Origin: Hemicentrotus pulcherrimus
Lineage: Eukaryota > Echinodermata > Echinoidea > Camarodonta > Strongylocentrotidae
DNA: 23,294 nt
Assembly (NCBI GenBank): GCA_003118195.1
Contig: BEXV01001800.1
Location: forward strand, 61,957 to 85,250
Reading direction: 5' to 3'
The notes beneath the pieces are model-generated. The model ran no database searches and was not told the origin of the DNA. It saw only the letters and a list, made by a program, of their open reading frames with translations. Positions 1 through 9,156 of the stretch are shown piece by piece. Each line of letters opens with the position of its first letter. Position 1 is the first letter of the stretch. Position numbers and translations under genes: made by a program.

Positions 1-86
1 GGTCAAATTTATTATGATTTTGATGACTCCAGACCCTTGCAGTGCACACCAATACTTACATGCTACATGATCAACTGTTTCTGATC
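1..86 (+). repeat. Dispersed repeat fragment, copy 1
   Basis: The first 86 bases match 16677-16762 at 82 of 86 positions; the differences are at offsets 22, 30, 34 and 53. The copy begins at the window edge, so the element probably extends further left. A third, more diverged relative is visible around 21795-21855, sharing the ACATGATCAAC core and a following CTTTCTTT stretch. There is no coding frame and no recognisable terminal structure. The family is not one I can name. Confidence 0.8.
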
Positions 87-406
87 CTTTCCACACCCTT
101 TCTTTCACAATGCAATCGCATTACCAGTCTTGGAAATGCGTTGTGTTTAATGTTTACATTTAAATGATATCTTTAATACCATAATTTTGTTTTACTCGTA
201 TTATTCAGCCTATAGAGACTACCCATGCTATTTTATTTAAAAGCTCATGTTATTATTGTTAATATTGATTTTTCTATCATTATTATTATAATTATTATTA
301 TTTTCATCATAACTATCTTTATTTTAACTATCATAACCAATTATATGAGTATTATTGTTATTATTTATATTCCTTTCCTTATAATTAATATTATCATCAT
401 CATTAG

Positions 407-527
407 GAGAAAGCGGATTTAGGAGAGGTGATGTTCTCACTCAACTATCTGCCTACAGCATGCCGATTAACCCTTACAGTCATCAAAGCCCGTAACTTAA
501 AGGCAATGGACATCACAGGTGCCTCAG
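407..527 (+). CDS. Synaptotagmin C2B domain, exon A (partial gene)
   Basis: This exon begins the C2B domain of a synaptotagmin, a vesicle or membrane Ca2+ sensor for regulated exocytosis whose C2 domains lie in the cytosol. The frame reads [18 protein letters not shown] and continues to MDITGAS. LGE.MFSL.YLPTA and [19 protein letters not shown] are hallmark C2B beta-strand segments of the Syt3/6/9/10 group. The Asp of MDITG is the first Ca2+ ligand (Syt1 D303 equivalent). The acceptor is CATTAG before 407, after a T-rich but imperfect pyrimidine tract. The donor is GTAAGA at 528, phase 1, a position shared by many synaptotagmin genes. The Gly usual after PTA is Cys here. The transmembrane and C2A exons lie upstream of the window. 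A slightly later AG at 421-422 is possible but would drop residues that align with the family. Confidence 0.9.
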
Positions 528-619
528 GTAAGAGGGAAAGGGTTAATGAAGATCATAATGGTAACCATTAAATAAGAGGACCGACGGCTTTAGGTCCTCT
601 TCGAGAGATCTAGTAATGA

Positions 620-784
620 GGATTAATGCCTTACCAAAGGGCACTAGTGCATCGCCTTGGTTTGAACCCGGGTCGCCGGATTACGAGACCACTGCTCTAC
701 CAACTGAGCTCGCGCGCCTCCCGGGTGCTCAAATACCTCATCTGGGTGGAGAGTGGCAACAGTGGATTAATGCCTTGCCAAAAG
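620..784 (-). repeat. tRNA-derived SINE-like element
   Basis: On the minus strand, 719-645 reads as a degenerate tRNA. It has an A-box/D-arm with GCTC-loop-GAGC pairing (711-694), a CTCGTAA anticodon-like loop (CGT, threonine-type) and a B-box GGGTTCAAACC (669-659). Anticodon, T and acceptor stems have several mismatches, so this is not a functional tRNA. The unit is bracketed by direct repeats GGATTAATGCCTTRCCAAA at 620-638 and 764-782, with one mismatch in 19 nt. They could be target-site duplications or an internal repeat of the family. The local GC is far above its surroundings, as expected for an inserted element. Confidence 0.65.
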
Positions 785-889
785 AAAATTCAATTCGTGA
801 TCTTTGTTATCTAACGTCGATGAGATATCCACCAGCGCACGACACCGCTAAAAACGTATGCCAAGTATTGGTAACTGTCGTGGTAGGTG

Positions 890-1258
890 TTGCAGATTTG
901 GTTTCACCGGTTCGTATTTAATGACAATCCAACCTTTCTTAACATGTTCAACTGGTTATAAACGAAAGGACATAAATTAAGTAAAATCGAACGACTGATT
1001 TACCTAAAAAAAAATATTTAAAAAAAAAACAATCTTTTAAAAATGAGATTTACTTGTTGTCAAATGTATAAATCGGTTTTGCAGATTTGATTGCACTGGA
1101 TCATATTTAATGACAATCCAATCTTTCTAAACATGTACAACTGGTTATAAACAAAAGGACATATTAAGTAAAATCGAACGAGTAATTTACGAAAACAAAA
1201 ACATTAGACTTTTCTTTCTAAAGTTGAGATCACTTGTTGACAAATTTGCGAATCGGTT
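890..1258. repeat. Two-copy tandem duplication, unit ~189 bp
   Basis: Copy 1 starts TTGCAGATTTG at 890 and copy 2 starts TTGCAGATTTG at 1079. Both share TTTAATGACAATCCAA, then AACATGT.CAACTGGTTATAAAC, then AAGTAAAATCGAACGA, and both end near AATCGGTT. The middle A-rich stretch has diverged. This lies in intron 1 of the synaptotagmin gene. Confidence 0.85.
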
Positions 1259-2011
1259 ATTTGACCGTGACTTAATCAATGCTAACTCTCTCTCTTTTTT
1301 TGCCGTCATACTATCAATATATTTTATGACTCTCCAAAGCGCAATTTTCCTCGGTGCTGTGTTCAAAATATAAAATGGGAATTAAGTTTATTATAAGTCC
1401 TCGATTATAGCCAAAATCTCATTCTGTGTTATGAGTAAAGAAGAACAGTTTAAAAACATAATTCTTTAAAATCCAATATTAATAATAACTTTAAAAGTTG
1501 TAATAACTTGCTGTTATTCATTTGTGTTCCCAATTCTATACCCTCTTGTCCTGTGACTCGTCTTGACAGCAATTTGTTTTGACGTTTAGATTGCTCTTTA
1601 CAAATTGAGATTCCTTTGATTACAACATCAACAGAAAAAATAAATATAAAACAAAGGTGGATTGTTGCTTGTTTTATTTTTACTACACAAGTGCCTTTTA
1701 TGTACTGTGCAAACATCGACTACAGACATTGAACAGTGTTGAACATGTAATCCGAAATTATTTTGCATTGCTTTTTCCCTAGTCGATATTGGCTGCAAAC
1801 ACGACACGTAATTATACGAAATGTTCTCCTAGTTGATTGGCGAACTTACGCTTTCGGCGTCGGTTTTCCTTTAAATCATCAAATTTAAATCACCCGTGTT
1901 ATATTGTCTTGTTTTTGTAGCTTGAAGTACCAACTAAGCACGGACTGAGATACATTTAACTGCGGTTCCCCCACCTAAAAACTCGTAATTACCTATATAA
2001 ATTCACGTCGG

Positions 2012-2303
2012 CGTTGTATGACATTTGCTGGCAGCTGTCCCCTAGGGAACCAATGTACACGGATGATGCAACTTGGGAAGGCGACAAGAAGATCCTTTCC
2101 TTTTCTGCAATTATAAAATATAACATATCATCATCAATTGGCGATGCGCTTAACCGTAGGGGTCTGATTAATGTGATAATCTGTTACATTTCATAATCGC
2201 AGAATATTTATTTAAAAAAAAACTTCTCGTCGCCTTCCAAAGTTTGCAACATCTGTGTACATTGTTTCCCTTGGGGAGATTTGCAAGCAAATGACATAAA
2301 ACG
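2012..2303. repeat. Foldback element / long inverted repeat with ~80 bp arms
   Basis: The left arm (2012-2091) and the right arm (2223-2303) are reverse complements at roughly 80% or better. Shared blocks include CATTTGCT, AGGGAA.CAATGTACAC, GATG.TGCAA and GGAAGGCGAC.AGAAG. The intervening loop (2092-2222) is 131 nt, AT-rich and without a coding frame of note. It sits in a transcribed intron, so pre-mRNA could fold here. No clear target-site duplication was found. It could be a non-autonomous transposon (MITE/foldback) or an inverted duplication. Confidence 0.85.
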
Positions 2304-2967
2304 TTGTTCTGTAAAAATGAGAGAATTAACCTGACTTGGAGTGGCTAAACCTTTTCCTTGTGCTTCTACGACCTTTTGAAATGTCAATATGAACACGATG
2401 GCAGGCTACGAAAATCATAATGCGATGCAATCAAGTATTATTTTGCTTTCAGTTTTATTCAAAATAACCTCCTCCTTGCTGTAACGTATACACTGTTTCT
2501 TAAAAATGTATGTTTTGCATGCCCTCTCCAACGAAACGTATTGATGAAATCATCAAAGAAAAACAAATCAGGTTTATGCAAAGCAAACGTACAGTATCTC
2601 AAAAGTGAAATCATGCTGGGGCAAACTTTGTTGAGAGATATCAAAACTTACGATTATATTGTTTGTGATCGGGAATTTCTAATACGTTCGCAGATTCATA
2701 TCTCTGATATTCTTGATCTATGTCGACCCTCAAATTTCTGAACGAACTCGTGTCAGATATCCTCTCTCATTTGTAACACAGGCTTAAATACTTGACAACT
2801 GACACCCGTGATTATCTCTCATTAAAGTAAGAAAAAGATATTCTTAATGGCCTCTTTTATCCTTTTTAATGAAGCAGTCCGTTCTCCTAATACAGCCCTC
2901 CCACAAGTTTTCATTGCCAACGCGCTCTGTCTTTATGAATGTTCGCAATGAATGAAAATGAAGATAG

Positions 2968-3029
2968 CACGTGGGTTTTTCCCAGCTCAAACAAGACTTC
3001 AATTAGAGGTCTAATTCGTTCCCAATTAG
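2968..3029. promoter_or_regulatory. Candidate intronic regulatory cluster: E-box and homeodomain cores
   Basis: A perfect CACGTG E-box is at 2968-2973. Within 35 bp lie AATTAG at 3001, CTAATT at 3011 and AATTAG at 3024. The first two form a palindrome with 7-base arms (AATTAGA, GG, TCTAATT; 3001-3016). Such cores match the general homeodomain preference. In AT-rich DNA some TAAT cores are expected by chance, so this is only suggestive. Confidence 0.25.
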
Positions 3030-4127
3030 AAAGATGACGGGTTATCGCAAACCCGGCTCCTGATTTTGTCATTCATCACCCACTCTTTCTCCACCAAACA
3101 CAGATTATGAAAGTGATGCTTAGAACGCACAGGCACCACAAATGCTCAATCAGCCTCTCTTTCAGCTCCCAGCGCCGTTCATTTCTTTGAAATTAGAAAA
3201 GATTGCTCCAATTCACTGCCAATCTATCAGCCGGTTACCGCTGCGATTCAACGTGCAATACCTCCCCCACACACTCACGCACATTGGATCACGCACACGA
3301 TGTGTGCTGCCGGAAATTGCGCTCTGTCGCCAATGCGCTGATTACATTTGGACTTCGCCTCGCATCCGAAATAAAATGTCCAATTTGCACATTTGCGTCG
3401 CATTATTAGCAAAAGCATGGACTCTAAAATGATTCTAGCTAGCCCCCGCTTCTTCAGCTACTGTGTCGTAAGGTTTTGTTTGTAACAATATTGTTGTAAT
3501 GAAAGGTTACACCTACAGGCAGGCGAATTTAATCGTTTTCTTCAGTATAAAATCTGCTGAATGATACAAACAAACATTGAACAACTTCTAGATATTAAGG
3601 TTGACAAGCCATTTACTTCATCTAAAAAAACATCAACTGTCAATGTTGTTTTATTTCGGGGAACAGAAACGTCTTGCTAAAACAAATAGTATAAATATAC
3701 CATTTTGGAGGTGATCCCAAGAATATCAAAGGGCAGATACATCGAGCTAGAGCAGTGTGTGATTACCAAATTGTTATAATCCTATATCAGGGTATAACTC
3801 AAACCAAACACAAAAATGCGTCCTGGTCATGTGATTAAAGTGTGCAAGCAGCTGTGTGGAAGTGCAGGTCCATGATTATATAGCACATAAGAATTGGTGG
3901 ATAGTGGACCGTTTTGAATCATGAAAACGATAATAGGTTGAGTCAAGGTTGCTTTAAGACCGCACAACGAAATGTGCGTGCGGGACTGGACAAACTTGTG
4001 TCATGAAAGTTTGATCCTAACGCTTCCATCATTTCTTTACATATTTCAAATATGAGGCACTTTGCAGAACAACCATCCTTCTGGGAGACATTTTGTCTAC
4101 CAAATTCTTCCCCGTGAATATATGATT

Positions 4128-4381
4128 CACAAATTATATTGCACCTTTCCCATAATTCAACCTTTTTCTTTCATTTTAGCTCCGGATTCAAGCGAAAGAT
4201 TCCGGATTTCATATTAAATGCGTATGACAGTCGCTCCCCATGGAAATAAGAATAAGAAATTGCACAAATTATCGTGCACCTTTCCCATAAACTCAACCTT
4301 CTCTTTTTGTACTTTTAAGCTCTGGATTCTAGCGAAAAATTCCGGATTTCATATTAAATTCGAATGACAGTTGCTCCTCAT
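4128..4381. repeat. Two-copy tandem duplication, unit ~135 bp
   Basis: Copy 1 (4128-4241) and copy 2 (4263-4381) share CACAAATTAT, TGCACCTTTCCCATAA and TCAACCTT, then AAGCT/TAGCTC..GGATTC, ATTCCGGATTTCATATTAAAT and ATGACAGT.GCTCC. Divergence is modest and the copies lie head to tail in intron 1. Confidence 0.85.
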
Positions 4382-5078
4382 AAATACCGTGATTAACTGA
4401 CATTTCATTGAGCTAATGGATTTATTTCCGAATGAAAATTCATCAGAGCTATCATTATCAAATCTAAAGTCTTCCCGAAGCCATTATTGAATACGTTATT
4501 ACCCCTGTTATTGTTATGGTAGCTAAAAGGTGGAGGAGGGGCGAAAGAAGTGCGATTTAAAGTGCTTGGCAAAATCTAGATCATGAAGAGTTTAAGGTAT
4601 TCCATTCCTTTTATCCGTTATTTGAGAACCAGTAAAAAATGAATAAAGAAGCATTACTGAAACGAAATCCATGTTGGAGAGCCAGGNAATTTACTGTATC
4701 ACTGTCGAATTGACGTGGATACTAATTTATACCTTAATTTTATTTTCAATTTTGTTTTCTTCTTCAGTTATCCCCCTTATTTTTGCTCTCGGAGAATCAA
4801 TATTTTACCAAAAGGTTTAATTTGCTACGACCAAGAGCATTTTGTACCAAACCCTATCAACTTGGATTGAATTGGTATTAAGTTAATTCCAAAATGAGAA
4901 AGGGACTATTAAAGCTAACTTGCGTGAAATGTGACTCGGATTTACGGACAGACATCTTCAACAGTGTTTGCAGATTAGTTTTAATTTGTCATCACACACA
5001 TTGCCTAATATTGATGCCCAGTTATTGATATTTATAGTAATAGCCTTAAACCAAACTTTTGTTATTTCTACTCCACAG

Positions 5079-5250
5079 ATCCCTACGTTAAAGTGTCTCT
5101 AATGTCACAAGGGAAGCGGATCAAGAAAAAGAAAACGACTGTCAAGAAGAACACCCTCAACCCCGTGTACAAAGAGGCAATGGTCTTCGATGTCGCACCG
5201 GACAGCATGGAAAACATATGCCTCATCATCGCCGTAGTCGATTACGACTG
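5079..5250 (+). CDS. Synaptotagmin C2B domain, exon B
   Basis: This exon is the middle of the C2B domain. After the split Asp codon it reads [19 protein letters not shown], then [20 protein letters not shown], and ends IAVVDYD. It supplies the second Ca2+ ligand (Asp of SDPYVK) and the two Asp of VVDYD (Syt1 D309, D363 and D365 equivalents). It also carries the KKKK polybasic strand that binds acidic phospholipid and SNARE partners in characterised synaptotagmins. The acceptor is CTCCACAG before 5079 and the donor is GTAAAT at 5251, phase 2. The split codon TG|G encodes Trp, where vertebrate paralogues usually have Arg or Cys. All frame joins are consistent with the flanking exons. Confidence 0.93.
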
Positions 5251-5583
5251 GTAAATTTTTTTAAAGAATGATACGTCCCTAAAATCTTTACAAAATTAAC
5301 TAAAGGCAGTTTAAATACCATTATCTATCACCTGTCGAGAATGTGCGAGCACTATTATATAATCTGAATCACGATTTCTGTGGAACATGAGACGTGATTT
5401 TAATTGCACTGGTTTCGATATCTTAAAAGTCTTTGCAACCGGGTTAGTCAAAAACTGGAAGGAAAGACGTGGCGGTGTTTTTGTTTTCTCTTGAGGAAAT
5501 GGGCGACACGTCTTCCGTAGGGGCGGAAACACAACTTATCTCTATATTACCTTCACCCCCACCTTGTTCTTCCCCCCTCTCAC

Positions 5584-5584
<1 letters not shown>

Positions 5585-5610
<26 letters not shown>
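5585..5610. repeat. (CT)13 microsatellite
   Basis: This is an uninterrupted CT dinucleotide run followed by imperfect pyrimidine sequence to about 5625. It lies inside synaptotagmin intron 2. Confidence 0.97.
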
Positions 5611-5615
<5 letters not shown>

Positions 5616-6286
5616 CCTCTCTATCTCTGTCGGACCCTCTTTTAAATTCTCCGATGCCTCACTATTTCTGTAACGCTATCTATGTACGCTTATCTATGTA
5701 TCGTTCTCCATTCCTGAATTCCTATTTACCTATCTCCTATCACAATCACTTTCCCTCCCCATACTTACTTTCTCTTTTTTTTTTTCTTCTTCATGCATCC
5801 TCTGTTTTTCTCCTCTATCTTCATGCTGAGAACCAATTGTTTTCCTCTCATCGTTCAAAATTAATTGTAATTACCGTTGCCCCATCATTCCCAACGCGTT
5901 TTCGAATCGATAAGAGAGGCAAGAAACGATAAAATGTTCCCGCCTTGTGATTGATTTCGCCTTGCCGAGTTGACAAAAGATAGTGATTAATGACGCCCAT
6001 AAATAATATCTGACTCAGTCGTATCAATCATTTCGATATTAAATCTCGGGGCGAAGGAATGGGCATTATAACGTATTAAACGGATGCGGGGGTGTAGGTA
6101 CCCTTTCCTTCTAAATCGAGAATGTGATGATAGTATTTAATCATTATTTGGAGTGGTTTGTTTGATACATGTTGTCCCATCGTGTTCAGTATTAACTTGC
6201 ATTTCCGTATTGCAGTGTGGCGCGATCGCAAAGGCTTTCCAAAAAGCAGTAATGACGTTTTACGTTTTACGTTTCTCCTTCCTCTA

Positions 6287-6333
6287 TCTCTCTCTCTCTC
6301 TCTCTCTCCCTCTCTCTCTCTCTATATATATAT
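6287..6333. repeat. (CT)n-(TA)n compound microsatellite at a splice acceptor
   Basis: CT repeats run from 6287 to 6322 with one CCC interruption, then TA repeats run to 6333. CGCTGTACAG and the exon start follow at 6344. The microsatellite therefore supplies the polypyrimidine tract of intron 2. Confidence 0.95.
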
Positions 6334-6343
6334 CGCTGTACAG

Positions 6344-6563
6344 GGTTGGACACAGTGAACTGATAGGTGTCTGTGAGGTAGGGCCCAACGCCCCGGTTCA
6401 GGGTGCAGCCCACTGGGCGGACATGCTGACGAACCCTCGGAAGCCCATCGCGCAATGGTACCAGCTCCAAGAATCCACGCCCGCCCTCTCCGTCGCGTCC
6501 TTGTCGGCAGGGCTCAAGAACTGCATGGGTTCTTCAACGCAGAAGTCCTTCGATCGGGACTGA
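6344..6563 (+). CDS. Synaptotagmin C2B domain, C-terminal exon with stop
   Basis: This exon completes the C2B domain and the protein. It reads VGHSELIGVCEVGPNAP, then AAHWADMLTNPRKPIAQWYQL, then a 31-residue tail ending STQKSFDRD and TGA (6561-6563). The Glu of HSE takes the place of the fifth Ca2+ ligand (Syt1 D371), as is common in the Syt3/6/10 group. With exons A and B this gives 170 C-terminal residues and all five Ca2+-site carboxylates. Near the C-terminus the family WHXL motif is present as WYQL, a His-to-Tyr change. The acceptor is the TACAG at 6343 behind the microsatellite. The final Ser/Thr-rich tail is not conserved in families I know. Assignment to synaptotagmin is secure; the exact paralogue is not. 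Confidence 0.93.
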
Positions 6564-8180
6564 ACATGAAGCAGCGTACATCTGTCCAGTAATGCCTCAA
6601 TAGTAAGTACGTGATTGATGATCCGCCCCCTTGGTGATCCGGTGGAGTTATGGCAAAGTTGAAGACAAAAAAGCTCTCTCATTCTTTAATCTCGGAAGAA
6701 CAATATGAAAGACGATCCATTTATTTAATCCCCACTGCACTAGTTTGGCCAGGAGGGATTAGACCTTCCTGCGTGGTCACAGACAGGGGGTTATCTCATC
6801 AAATCAGCTCTCAATTAACTTAGGAAAAGGGGGGTCATTGGGGACCAACGGGCACTGAGTATGCATTGTTTACTATAAAGAGGGCGCAAGTAGCTATAAG
6901 TAGTGCAGTGGGGTTTTAATCCCAGGGAAACAATATGAAAGACGATCCATTTATTAAATGGAGTGCTTATCAATATAAAACCCTCTAAACTCGAAATTTT
7001 AAAATAGCTGACCAAACTATTTATTCAACATGTATGCATATCCATTTTTCCCAACTGAGGGCATGCGACTTTGTGCAGTCAATTTGTTAACATTTCGATG
7101 TCTTCTGTTTATTAAAAATACCCGTTTGCCTCAACACTATGTCATCGCTTGACTAGAACTTAACTGAATCTTTAACAACTTGTGGTTCATCTACGAAAAC
7201 ATTATTCATTCGGCTGAGGACTAACATTGGCCATGATGGGTAGTCGGATTAGTAATATGGATGGTGATAAAGTGGCAATAAAGTCCGATTTTATTTTTCG
7301 GACGCAAATTTAGGCTTCAGATTATCCGAATAATAACAAATGCATTTCGTATTAAAGTGAGATAACAATTAAAAAATCTCACCATGGATATTACTATATA
7401 CAGTCAGTCCACGTTAATTTAACATTGATTGACCGTGTATTAATGTTACGTTATGAAACATGGTACGTGACTTTAAGAAGATTTTAATATGCCGACCCGA
7501 GCTAAAAGAAATGCCCTCAACGGTGTTTATGAGTTGAAATGCAAAAATATACCGATTGGTCTCTTATCTCCGTCGTGCCTTCAAAGGTAATGTAGATAGG
7601 TTAAGGGTAGTACAAGTGCCCTGTGTGCCCTGGGCCGCATTAATCCCCCATAATCCCCGGATACGTCACGGCCAACGCTTGTTTCACGGACATTTCATTT
7701 AGTGGACCTTCGATAAAGTTGTAGACATTCAGAATGATCGTAGTAACGATCTTGTCTTGCCGTAGATGGGGTAGTTTTATTACCACAAACTGGTATATTT
7801 GATGGATATACTTGCACAGGTCCATGCCTCAACTCACGTTCCGAGTAGCGCAGGAAATAATTATGTTCATGAATTAAGTGGGGGATCCTTTTATCAGAAT
7901 AGTTTAGTTTTAATTTTCTATACAAATATTACAAATAATACCTCCGAGGAATTATTCTCACGCAATCCATTTTTGCAAATCATTTTAAGGCTGTATAAAA
8001 AAATATGCATTACCTACTCGTGTAATATTACTTTATTCATACTTACATCATACCGACGTGCTGATCGGAGTCCACTGTGTTATATAACAATACTAAGGTA
8101 TCAAATTTCATGCTATAATACACTTATTTTATGAATCATGAAAATTGGAATCTCTTTATTCTTTTCTCGTCTTTGTTTAG
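6564..8180 (+). other. Proximal 3' UTR and probable 3'-UTR intron of the synaptotagmin gene
   Basis: A strong donor-like GTAAGT occurs at 6603, 39 nt after the stop. A good acceptor (TTCTTTTCTCGTCTTTGTTTAG) ends at 8180. The stretch between is AT-rich and holds a 45 bp direct repeat and an inverted repeat, but no supported exon. An AATAAA at 7277-7282 offers an alternative, unspliced short 3' end. The open frames at 7640-8134 have no recognisable domain. Confidence 0.4.
6686..6960. repeat. 45 bp direct repeat with an internal inverted repeat
   Basis: CAATATGAAAGACGATCCAT with flanking sequence occurs at 6701 and again at 6931, exactly 230 bp apart; the similarity spans about 6686-6730 and 6916-6960. 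Inside, CCCCACTGCACTA (6730-6742) is the exact reverse complement of TAGTGCAGTGGGG (6901-6913). The arrangement suggests a small mobile element or a local duplication. Confidence 0.85.
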
Positions 8181-8339
8181 AGTTTTGGGGAGCTTCTACA
8201 GTCCTTCCACTATTACACACGAACCAGTCTGAAGAGCAGGGATGAAGTGAACTCTGTCACTTTAGTGTTGTATTATAGGGTAGAATACAACTTGAAGATC
8301 ACGAGGACATTCATTTCGTCAGCCTAACTAGCAGCTCGC

Positions 8340-8516
8340 ATGAGGGCGCTCTTCATCCTGGCGACAGTACAGTCATGTTTGCGTTATGTTCCATTAGGGC
8401 TTGCCGATATGGGGACAAATCGTCACGGGAATATGATAGCCAGCATTAGACTGATCACGATGTGCTCAACCAGAATCGCAAGAAGAAGTTTATTGCTTGC
8501 AAAGCGATGTTTTTGA
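8340..8516 (+). CDS. Small ORF, 58 aa, signal-peptide-like start (weak)
   Basis: ATG at 8340 opens 58 codons ending at TGA 8514-8516. The protein starts MRALFILATVQSCL, a hydrophobic stretch after one basic residue, which resembles a signal peptide. It ends basic (RRSLLLAKRCF). The base before the ATG at -3 is C, a poor initiation context. It lies in the candidate 3' UTR exon, in the stretch with most coding-like composition. I do not recognise it, and it may be chance. Confidence 0.15.
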   Translation: MRALFILATVQSCLRYVPLGLADMGTNRHGNMIASIRLITMCSTRIARRSLLLAKRCF

Positions 8517-9156
8517 ACAAACTTCATACTGAGATCGTCACAAACTCATTATGGAATCAAACTTCTTTTCGTATTGGCAAAATACACTGTAAAATGATGT
8601 TGTTCATAGATTTCGTAGTCTTACAAATACGCAAGTTGTGATTTTATTTGCAAAACAAAACTGTAAATCTTTGCAAGTCAAGTTTCGAGTTTAGTTATAT
8701 AGATTAAGTTTGATATTACTAGTGTATTAGTAGTTTATCATGCCGCCTTGAAAATGACATTCAAAATTGAATCATGAATCGAAATACTTTTTGCCAGACG
8801 AAATGTAATAGACATTTTTGATTGTTTCTCAAAAAACAACAAAATTAATATTTATAGCGATTGCAACTGACAGAACCCAGATAATCTTATTTTTTTTTCT
8901 CGTATGATAGTTACTCGATTTTCACTAATTTGATCTGGTTAAGACATGTTCATAGTTTCTTGAAAGCACACCTATTAGTTATTGAGATTCTGTATAGCAT
9001 ATTAAATGAGCATTAGTACTTCTGTGGTTTCTTGTATTGAAAAGTGATCTTTTGAATAAATTAGAAATAGATGGTATTGAAATAATTTGTAATACTTCTT
9101 TTTTACATAGTAATACAACTGTAACAGCTTACGTTAGAAATCCTAAGTCATGTTTA

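Larger units (their letters stand above)
528..5078 (+). other. Synaptotagmin intron 1
   Basis: This intron joins the exon ending ...GAS(G) to the exon starting with the AT that completes a GAT (Asp) codon. It runs from GTAAGA at 528 to CTCCACAG at 5078. It carries a tRNA-derived repeat, two local tandem duplications, a large foldback and a homeodomain-like site cluster, each listed separately. A single N is at 4687. No additional coding exon is convincing inside it; the open frames around 3142-3432 show no recognisable domain. Confidence 0.8.
5251..6343 (+). other. Synaptotagmin intron 2
   Basis: This intron runs from GTAAAT at 5251 to GCTGTACAG at 6343. It contains two CT microsatellites, one internal and one at the 3' splice site. 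The long open frame at 5564-5932 is a by-product of pyrimidine-rich DNA. No further exon is supported. Confidence 0.8.

Noticed and set aside
640..719. Functional tRNA-Thr gene on the minus strand
   Set aside because: Anticodon, T-stem and acceptor pairings have several mismatches; only the D arm and the promoter boxes are well kept.
616..921. 101-codon plus-strand frame
   Set aside because: It runs through the tRNA-derived repeat and its flank; the residues come from Pol III-type sequence and no domain is seen.
3142..3432. 96-codon plus-strand frame in intron 1
   Set aside because: No recognisable domain and no clear splice context; an overlapping frame of similar length shows the stretch is simply stop-poor.
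5564..5932. 122-codon frame starting with Leu/Ser runs
   Set aside because: The frame comes from the CT microsatellite and pyrimidine-rich flank inside an intron.
6267..6682. Minus-strand frames opposite the last synaptotagmin exon
   Set aside because: They are antisense shadows of the real exon and the CT repeat; the sense frame has a clear C2B match.
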